This document shows, piece by piece, positions 42,695-48,106 of a DNA stretch of 48,106 bases; the first letter of the stretch is position 1; each line of letters begins with the position of its first letter. The notes below the pieces were generated by a model. The model was not told the origin of the DNA, searched no databases, and worked only from the letters and a program-made list of their open reading frames with translations. The position numbers and the translations under genes are program-made. This DNA is from Chlamydiota bacterium (lineage in GTDB: Bacteria; Chlamydiota; Chlamydiia; Chlamydiales; JABDDJ01). The stretch is taken from positions 3,489 through 51,594 of the forward strand of contig JABDDJ010000011.1 of the NCBI GenBank assembly GCA_013287645.1, written 5' to 3'.

Positions 42695-43171
42695 ATGCGA
42701 TTTCTCATTGCTTTATTAGCTTTGACGTTATTACCAGTTATAAATCTTAAAGCTGAAGCTTCTCGCTATCTTCGGTCTACCCCTGTTTTGGAGCTTGCTG
42801 CAGCACATCTTCGCATTCTTCAGAGAGGTGACATCATAACAGCATACAGATTGACAAGCAGTGATTTTAAAGATGCAACTCCATTGTGTGAATTTACAGA
42901 GATGGTAGCCGCAATGCCGCAGCTAAAGAGTTTTCAGGGCATTAGCCTCTCTTCACTTTCATTTGAACCTGGAGAAGCTGTTTGGCAAGGCATATTATTA
43001 GATAAATATGGCCTTCCTATGCTAACAGTCACTTACAGTGTTGTTCTTCAAGATAAGTCTTGGCGCGTTCAAGCAATGTCTGCAATCCCCTATACAGCTC
43101 CACAAGATACCATTGTTGTCGAGCCTACTACTCCTAAATGCACAAAGAAAGACTATTTGCGTCACAGTTAG
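42695..43171 (+). CDS. Secreted single NTF2-like module protein
   Basis: I use the ATG at 42695, giving 158 residues; a GTG at 42689 that overlaps the previous stop by four bases is an alternative. The signal peptide is MRFLIALLALTLLPVINLKAEA. The body is one copy of the module seen five times in the gene before: LELAAAHLRILQRGDIITAYRLTSSDFKDATPLCEFTEMVAAMPQL, then YSVVLQDKSWRVQAM. The pair probably works together in the envelope. Function unknown. Confidence 0.8.
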   Translation: MRFLIALLALTLLPVINLKAEASRYLRSTPVLELAAAHLRILQRGDIITAYRLTSSDFKDATPLCEFTEMVAAMPQLKSFQGISLSSLSFEPGEAVWQGILLDKYGLPMLTVTYSVVLQDKSWRVQAMSAIPYTAPQDTIVVEPTTPKCTKKDYLRHS

Positions 43172-43192
43172 GTTTGAAAAACTCAGGTTGTT

Positions 43193-44986
43193 ATGCCTTT
43201 AGACGACGAAGATGCTGAGATAGTCCGACAGTTGCATACGATTAAGAAGGGCGATCATCCCTTAGAGGTTGAAGAAAAATTTCAGGTTTTGCTTGAACGG
43301 TATAAAAATAATTTCAAATTAAAGTTTATATATAACGAATTCAGAATCGCCAATGCTTCCCACCTTCCACGCACACGCCCCCAAATTTTACTGGGTGGTC
43401 CGATCGGTCTAAATTATCCTAACATCCATTCATACTTTCTTTTTGAAGTAGCCGATGTGGTATGCTTAACATGTGTGGAGAAGGCTTATTCATACACCTC
43501 TGCTATTCATTGCTCACCTAATAGCCTTTTCTTTGAAATTTTAACTAAATTGCCGCCAGGCTTTCACCCCGATTTTTATTGGGACAATCAGATTGAGCAT
43601 CGGCATTATATTCCTCCTGGCATTGAAATAGCTCCTTTTCCTATTGTAGCTAGCGTTTGTCACACCTTTTTGCACAAATCGATTGAATATGTCTGTGAAC
43701 TATTTGACAAGGTCATATCCATTTCAAGTTTTCATGGAGATCTTTTAAGAAAAAAATATGGGGATAAAGTTATCGATATTCCCTTCGGGATAAACTGGGC
43801 TTCTTTTAACCGAACGGTCGAACCTCAATGGGACAATAAATCGATAGACCTCTGTGTAACATTTTCAGAACACACTTCGCCAGCATATGCCAATAAACGC
43901 AATCAACTTCTCCAATGGGTACGAGAATTTAATGAGAAACATCCAGGCCGTTTTTCGATAGAATTTCTATCAGACCTAACCATGGATAAATATCTGGAGG
44001 TCTTAAAGAAAAGCCGTATTACCCTAAATATCACGGGAGTGCATGGATCATACAATTATCGCACTCTAGAGGCTATATCGACTGGTTCGATGGTTTTTCA
44101 ATATGATTGGGATGGCGATTTTTTTGAGAATAAATTTTCAGATCTATTTCAGGATGAAGTACATGGTGCAGGATTTAATAAAGATTCTTTTGAGAAAAAA
44201 TTACTCTATTATTTGGAAAATCCTGAAATTACTCAAAAAATAGCTAAAACAGCTCACGTATACCTTGAAGAGAACTATAGTTATAAAAAACTCTATGAAG
44301 AGTTAATACGAAAAGTGAAAGAAAGCTCGATCCAAATCCCTCGTAAAATTACAGGAAAACAGGGTTACTTTCTTGTAGATATGATTTACTACTATCAAAA
44401 TTCCCTCATGCAAAAAAACATGGTGTATGGCGTTCTTGGAGTCGATGAGCAGGAATCTTGGATTCGTTTCAATAACCTGATGATACTAACCCTATCTCTC
44501 GATTTAACTGGCCTAGGCTGTGTTATGTTAGTTGCAGAAGTCCCTGAGCCTCTCTCGCGCTTAAAGCATGCCGATCTCTGGAATCTGTGTCAAAACTTTT
44601 ATCAATCAGCTCTTGCCTCTGTTCCTTTAGAATACCTTTGGATTGTACGCTGGAACTATTTTCTACTCTCTTTAGAGATGAAAATGGCCTCGAAGATGGA
44701 TTTTCAAGAAGTTGCGGCTCTTTTAGAAAAGACTACTCCTGCAGCTTTCGATGAGACGCGCATTATTTTCAAATATTATGTTGATGATGAGAGATTCCCC
44801 GAATACAACCTCTCTCCCAAAAGAGCTGTGGACTCTATCCATCCCTTCACACAGCTCAATATTGACTTACTAAAATCGATGAATAACCCCGAAGAGCGTG
44901 CTAGGCTACACCTGGCATATGCTCAGGGTTTATTTCTTAAAACTATGGCCGACACGTCCTTTACCATGTTTCCGAGGAGGACTTGA
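43193..44986 (+). CDS. Glycosyltransferase (GT4/GT-B type) with extra C-terminal part
   Basis: A 597-residue protein without signal peptide. [27 protein letters not shown] and later [21 protein letters not shown] fit the N-lobe of a GT-B enzyme. The C-lobe has [42 protein letters not shown], matching the conserved NIT...N-x-R-x-x-E-A...G pattern of glycosyl transferases group 1, and ends about residue 375. About 220 more residues follow that I cannot assign; they are helical. Convergent with the helicase gene and overlapping it by 57 bases. Sugar and acceptor unknown. Confidence 0.8.
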   Translation: MPLDDEDAEIVRQLHTIKKGDHPLEVEEKFQVLLERYKNNFKLKFIYNEFRIANASHLPRTRPQILLGGPIGLNYPNIHSYFLFEVADVVCLTCVEKAYSYTSAIHCSPNSLFFEILTKLPPGFHPDFYWDNQIEHRHYIPPGIEIAPFPIVASVCHTFLHKSIEYVCELFDKVISISSFHGDLLRKKYGDKVIDIPFGINWASFNRTVEPQWDNKSIDLCVTFSEHTSPAYANKRNQLLQWVREFNEKHPGRFSIEFLSDLTMDKYLEVLKKSRITLNITGVHGSYNYRTLEAISTGSMVFQYDWDGDFFENKFSDLFQDEVHGAGFNKDSFEKKLLYYLENPEITQKIAKTAHVYLEENYSYKKLYEELIRKVKESSIQIPRKITGKQGYFLVDMIYYYQNSLMQKNMVYGVLGVDEQESWIRFNNLMILTLSLDLTGLGCVMLVAEVPEPLSRLKHADLWNLCQNFYQSALASVPLEYLWIVRWNYFLLSLEMKMASKMDFQEVAALLEKTTPAAFDETRIIFKYYVDDERFPEYNLSPKRAVDSIHPFTQLNIDLLKSMNNPEERARLHLAYAQGLFLKTMADTSFTMFPRRT

Positions 44987-46180
44987 ATTCCTTGGACCAC
45001 GGAATGGTGGGCGTCTATTGAATATAGGCTCAGGCTTAATCTTTGGATCTGGCTCATAACCAGGAATGATCACCTTAGGTATCTCTGTCTTAAGCATTCT
45101 TTCAATGTCTCTCAACAATTTTTGCTCATCGATACTCACTAAAGAAATCGCTTCCCCTACTCTTCCAGCACGTCCAGTACGTCCAATGCGATGCACATAG
45201 TCCTCTGGAACGCTAGGCAGTTCGAAATTCACCACATGAGGCAACAAATCAATGTCTAAACCTCTAGCAGCAATATCTGTAGCCACAAGCACTTGCACTG
45301 TACCTCGTTTGAAGTCTGACAAAGCTTTAGAGCGGGCCGATTGCGTTTTGTTGCCATGGAAAGCTGTCGATTGGATTCCATCCATCTCTAGCTGCTCCGA
45401 AAGCTTATTAGCGCCATGTTTTGTACGAGTAAACACAAGGACTCTCTTCCATTGTTCCGATGAGATCAGATGAGAAAGAAGTTCACGTTTGCGCTTACTA
45501 TCGACAGGATAGACCACTTGAGAGATTAGTTCTGAAGTCGAGTTGCTACGAGTCACCTCAATCATCTTAGGCGATTTTAGCAAGCCATCAGCAAGGTTTC
45601 TGATCTCTTTCGAAAAAGTAGCAGAGAATAACAAGCTCTGTCTCTCTTTCGGCAACAGCGATAAAATTCTACGAATGTCAGGAAGAAATCCCATGTCCAG
45701 CATACGATCCGCTTCATCCAAAACCAAATGTTCCACTCTAGATAGATCTACAGTCCTTTGGCTAAGATGATCCAACAAGCGACCAGGAGTAGCAACCAGA
45801 ATGTCAACGCCACTGCGCAGATTTCTTATTTGAGGAAAAATGCCTACACCACCAAAAACTGCCGTCGATTTTAGATGAGAATGTTTACTGTAAGTTTTAA
45901 CACTTTCCCATACTTGAACAGCCAATTCACGTGTAGGAACCAGAATAAGAATACGTACAAAACGAGATCCTTTTCCCTTTGGATGAGCGTTTAAAAGATG
46001 GAGTAGAGGAAGAGTAAACCCTGCGGTTTTCCCTGTGCCTGTTTGTGCAGCAACCATGATATCATTCCCCTCTAAAATAGCGGGAATAGCCTGTTCTTGA
46101 ACAGGAGTAGGAGTATCATAGCCCTTGTCGGCGACTGCACGTTGTAATTCAGTAGAAAGACCGAGATTTTTAAATGACAT
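44930..46180 (-). CDS. rhlE: DEAD-box RNA helicase, RhlE type
   Basis: An ATP-dependent RNA helicase of 416 residues with all family motifs: Q motif (TPVQEQAIP), [11 protein letters not shown] (motif I), [21 protein letters not shown] (motif II), SATF (III), [22 protein letters not shown] (V) and [10 protein letters not shown] (VI). A short basic tail follows ([17 protein letters not shown]), the normal RhlE end. It lies downstream of the cold-shock gene on the same strand after a terminator-like hairpin, so both may be cold induced. Its 3' end overlaps the glycosyltransferase tail by 57 bases. Confidence 0.95.
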   Translation of the reverse strand: MSFKNLGLSTELQRAVADKGYDTPTPVQEQAIPAILEGNDIMVAAQTGTGKTAGFTLPLLHLLNAHPKGKGSRFVRILILVPTRELAVQVWESVKTYSKHSHLKSTAVFGGVGIFPQIRNLRSGVDILVATPGRLLDHLSQRTVDLSRVEHLVLDEADRMLDMGFLPDIRRILSLLPKERQSLLFSATFSKEIRNLADGLLKSPKMIEVTRSNSTSELISQVVYPVDSKRKRELLSHLISSEQWKRVLVFTRTKHGANKLSEQLEMDGIQSTAFHGNKTQSARSKALSDFKRGTVQVLVATDIAARGLDIDLLPHVVNFELPSVPEDYVHRIGRTGRAGRVGEAISLVSIDEQKLLRDIERMLKTEIPKVIIPGYEPDPKIKPEPIFNRRPPFRGPRNSSPPRKHGKGRVGHSFKK

Positions 46181-46250
46181 GTAAAATAACCTATAAAAAT
46201 AAAAAATTAATTAAAGAGAGAATAAACTATTTACAAAAAATAGTAAAGAG

Positions 46251-46282
46251 AAAAAAGGGCATAGCGATAAAACTATGCCTTT
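46251..46282 (-). terminator. Intrinsic terminator after the cold-shock gene
   Basis: Read on the minus strand, GGCATAG (46279-46273) pairs with CTATGCC (46264-46258) around an 8-base loop, followed by a T-rich tract (plus-strand A-run 46251-46256). It separates csp and the helicase gene; readthrough would couple them. Confidence 0.75.
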
Positions 46283-46290
46283 TGAAAAGA

Positions 46291-46497
46291 TTAGATTGCG
46301 GTAACTTTTGTAGCTTCGGGTCCTTTGCGTCCTGAACCTTCAACGAATTCTACTTTTTGCCCTTCATGTAGGGACTGAGCATTACCTTCGACATTACTCA
46401 CGTGAAAAAAGAGTTCCTTACCACCACCCTCAGGGGTAATAAATCCAAAACCTTTTTGAGTATTAAAAAACTTGATTGTACCTTTTGCCTTAGTCAC
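46291..46497 (-). CDS. Cold-shock protein (CspA family)
   Basis: A 68-residue RNA/ssDNA chaperone with the two RNA-binding motifs KGFGFI (RNP1) and LFFHVS (RNP2), plus the KGTIKFFNTQ start and a C-terminal GPEATKV end, all typical of CspA proteins. The start is a GTG at 46497 behind GGAG; no ATG is available in frame. It acts in the cytoplasm on structured mRNA. It shares the strand with the RhlE-type helicase. Confidence 0.95.
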   Translation of the reverse strand: MTKAKGTIKFFNTQKGFGFITPEGGGKELFFHVSNVEGNAQSLHEGQKVEFVEGSGRKGPEATKVTAI

Positions 46498-46531
46498 GAA
46501 TAGACTCCGTTTTGTTTTGTTACTATCAATT

Positions 46532-46551
46532 CACTATTTAGCACTATTTAG
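46532..46551 (-). repeat. Tandem 10-base repeat in the csp leader
   Basis: CTAAATAGTG occurs twice without a gap when read on the minus strand, 35-54 bases upstream of the GTG. A TTGCAA at about 46567-46562 and TAAATA inside the repeat could be a promoter with an 18-base spacer, so the repeat may be a promoter or an RNA leader element. Confidence 0.55.
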
Positions 46552-46659
46552 GACTTTTTTGCAATGGACTTCTAAGATTTGTATTAATTTTATCACAAAA
46601 TACAGGGGAAAATAGTGAGCGAGGCGAGATACATTCTTTATTATTAATATAGTTTATGA

Positions 46660-46665
46660 TATAAT
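46660..46665 (+). promoter_or_regulatory. Candidate -10 box before the secreted GT-like gene
   Basis: A perfect TATAAT at 46660-46665, 26 bases before the ATG at 46691, in an A+T-rich region; the -35 (about 46637-46642) is poor. Read by eye. Confidence 0.35.
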
Positions 46666-46690
46666 AGATTCTTTAATAATGGAGCTAAAA

Positions 46691-47320
46691 ATGTTAAAGC
46701 GTTGTTTACTTGTTTTTTTTCTTACTTTTATTTTTTCAATCTATGCTGATCCTATTTATATAGCTTATTATACAGTCAATACCCCCTACGAAGAGGAAGT
46801 CATTAATCTTAAAAATTCACTGGATCAATTCAGCTTACCTTACGATATCCAGGGGGTGCCTAGCCTAGGGTCATGGCAAAGAAATACACAGTATAAGACC
46901 CTATTTATCAGAGACATGGTCAATAAATACCCTGATCGACCAGTAGTTTATGTTGATGCAGATGCCATTGTTAGAAGTCCACCTATTTTTTTTGATCAAT
47001 TAGAGTGTGATGTAGCGGTGCATCATTTTTACAATAAAAAGCGGAATTTTTTAGAGCTTTTGAGTGGGACAGTCTATTTTGGCCCTACTGAAAACGCGAA
47101 AAAATTAATTGACAAGTGGATAGAGGTCAATCAAGAATTCCCCGATCAGTGGGATCAGAAAAATTTAGATATAGCTATTAAAAGAATGCCAGAGTTGAAA
47201 ATAGTTGAATTGCCTCCCTCCTATTGTTTAATATTTGATACGATGAAAGACCAGGGACCTGCAGTGATAGAGCATTTTCAGGCCAGTAGACGCTTCAAAA
47301 AAATAGTCAACTCAAATTAA
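46691..47320 (+). CDS. Secreted nucleotide-diphospho-sugar transferase-like protein
   Basis: I use the ATG at 46691, seven bases after GGAG, giving 209 residues and a clean signal peptide (MLKRCLLVFFLTF, IYA-DP). The mature part has YIAYYTVNTPYEEEVINL, KTLFIRDMVNKYPDRPVVYVDADAIVRSPP with DAD as a typical DxD metal site, and LLSGTVYFGPTENAKKLIDKWIEVNQEFPDQWDQKNLDIAI. This layout matches putative nucleotide-diphospho-sugar transferases (GT77-like). It is another exported sugar-transfer-type protein, separate from the cassette at 9-15 kb but of the same style. The next gene starts after six bases, so the two form an operon. Confidence 0.8.
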   Translation: MLKRCLLVFFLTFIFSIYADPIYIAYYTVNTPYEEEVINLKNSLDQFSLPYDIQGVPSLGSWQRNTQYKTLFIRDMVNKYPDRPVVYVDADAIVRSPPIFFDQLECDVAVHHFYNKKRNFLELLSGTVYFGPTENAKKLIDKWIEVNQEFPDQWDQKNLDIAIKRMPELKIVELPPSYCLIFDTMKDQGPAVIEHFQASRRFKKIVNSN

Positions 47321-47326
47321 GTTTTT

Positions 47327-48106
47327 ATGTACCGATACATTTTAGCCCTTTTATTCCTTACAAGTACCCTTTGGGGCGTTGAGATTACTGGGATAGGTTC
47401 TAAAGTTAAAGATGTTTTTAACAGTTCTAGCCATCCCTTCAATTATGACTTACATATAGACCTTATTCAGGGAGCTACTCCCAATGAAGATTTCATTATT
47501 TGCTGTCATGGATATGCAGGAAATTATTCTATTGCAAGTATCATTCATTCCTATAAGGTAACTTCAAAACACCTTCTTGGCTTTAATTTCCCAGATCACG
47601 ATCTCTTTGAAAGAAAATATGCTCCAGGTCAGGTCACTTTTGGATCTATAGAAGAACTTTTGCCTATCTTTTACATCTTAAAAAAGGTTGTGGTAGATGC
47701 TAAGGTTGATAAAGTTTCATTATATGGCTTTTCCGCAGGAGGAGGAGCCGTCGTCAATGCTGTAGCTATATTAAATTCACAGCGCTACGACCAAGATTTG
47801 CAACGCGTCGGGGTGGACGCTAGTGCCAAAGCAAAGATTTTAGAAGCTTTGCAGAAAGGATCGATTTTGCTCGATGCACCCTTAAAATCTATGGACGAGG
47901 TTAAAGATCTACATAAAGGCGATCCTATAATGGCCATCTTGATTCCACGCTATCGTGAAAACCAGATGCGTCCCATTGATGCTCTAGCCAATTGGGCAGG
48001 TTTAAAACTTAATGTGATTGTCTTTTTTCAAAATCCCGATACTAGCCTGACCAATCGAGACGACAAGTTATTTATTCAACGCCTCCAACAGTACAATCCT
48101 GATGGC
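47327..48106 (+). CDS. Secreted alpha/beta-hydrolase, C-terminus cut by window edge
   Basis: The plus-strand frame is open from ATG 47327 to the last base (260 codons, no stop), so it continues outside. Signal peptide MYRYILALLFLTSTLWG. FIICCHGYAGNYSIA near residue 60 fits the oxyanion strand (HGxxG), VSLYGFSAGGGAVVNA at about 135-150 has the nucleophile elbow GFSAGG (GxSxG), and LLDAPLKS could hold the later strand. It looks like a lipase/esterase-type hydrolase; the catalytic His would be beyond the edge. It sits six bases behind the sugar-transferase-like gene. Substrate unknown. Confidence 0.85.
   Translation, partial: MYRYILALLFLTSTLWGVEITGIGSKVKDVFNSSSHPFNYDLHIDLIQGATPNEDFIICCHGYAGNYSIASIIHSYKVTSKHLLGFNFPDHDLFERKYAPGQVTFGSIEELLPIFYILKKVVVDAKVDKVSLYGFSAGGGAVVNAVAILNSQRYDQDLQRVGVDASAKAKILEALQKGSILLDAPLKSMDEVKDLHKGDPIMAILIPRYRENQMRPIDALANWAGLKLNVIVFFQNPDTSLTNRDDKLFIQRLQQYNPDG

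Overview
The window reads as chromosomal DNA of a chlamydia-related bacterium (phylum Chlamydiota, most likely an environmental, amoeba-associated lineage; I cannot fix the family). The main support is the block exbB-exbD-TonB-like / dsbD-tatD, which follows the gene order I recall around C. trachomatis CT594-CT598. Further support comes from a DUF687-like protein, an inclusion-membrane-like protein, glgC beside a phosphoesterase, a 2-Cys peroxiredoxin, and many Sec-secreted proteins of unknown role. A complete proBAC set and a class II ribonucleotide reductase go beyond the reduced pathogenic Chlamydia.

Layout. 1-5.6 kb (minus): the end-truncated TPR lipoprotein, a 776-residue multi-spanning coiled-coil protein (Inc-like candidate), and a secreted DUF687-like protein. 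5.7-8.7 kb (plus): TrkA and TrkH for K+ uptake. 8.7-9.04 kb: a large nest of three palindromes. 9.04-15.6 kb: a cassette of glycosyltransferase-like and methyltransferase-like proteins, most with Sec signal peptides, plus a NagZ-like hexosaminidase and a histidine-phosphatase-fold protein with a degenerate active site. 15.7-18.8 kb: overlapping proB-proA-proC. 18.8-20.0 kb: two related intergenic regions full of DnaA-box-like words that bracket an unknown gene, then a left-handed beta-helix protein. 20.7-26.5 kb: energy-transducer genes (minus), dsbD-tatD and an unknown acidic protein (plus). 26.5-28.7 kb: nrdJ behind two NrdR-box-like sites. 28.7-32.3 kb: accessory stretch with DUF29, small secreted and Rossmann-like proteins, a HicAB-like pair, a shortened HicB and a frameshifted MazE relic. 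32.3-35.9 kb: phosphoesterase, glgC and eno. 36-37 kb: a collagen-like protein with a BclB-type C-terminal domain. 37.3-39 kb: small protein, peroxiredoxin, metallo-hydrolase and tRNA-Arg(ACG). 39-43.2 kb: a TPR membrane protein and two proteins built from NTF2-like modules. 43.2-48.1 kb: a glycosyltransferase, RhlE-type helicase, cold-shock protein, a secreted glycosyltransferase-like protein and a truncated alpha/beta hydrolase.

The strongest leads are: (i) the secreted glycosyltransferase/methyltransferase cassette; (ii) the duplicated DnaA-box-like regions; (iii) the nested palindrome and its three simpler relatives; (iv) a tRNA-Arg whose discriminator base directly touches the ATG of the next gene; (v) the BclB-collagen protein; and (vi) NrdJ with tandem NrdR-type boxes. 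All functional calls rest on reading motifs by eye. No database search was run.
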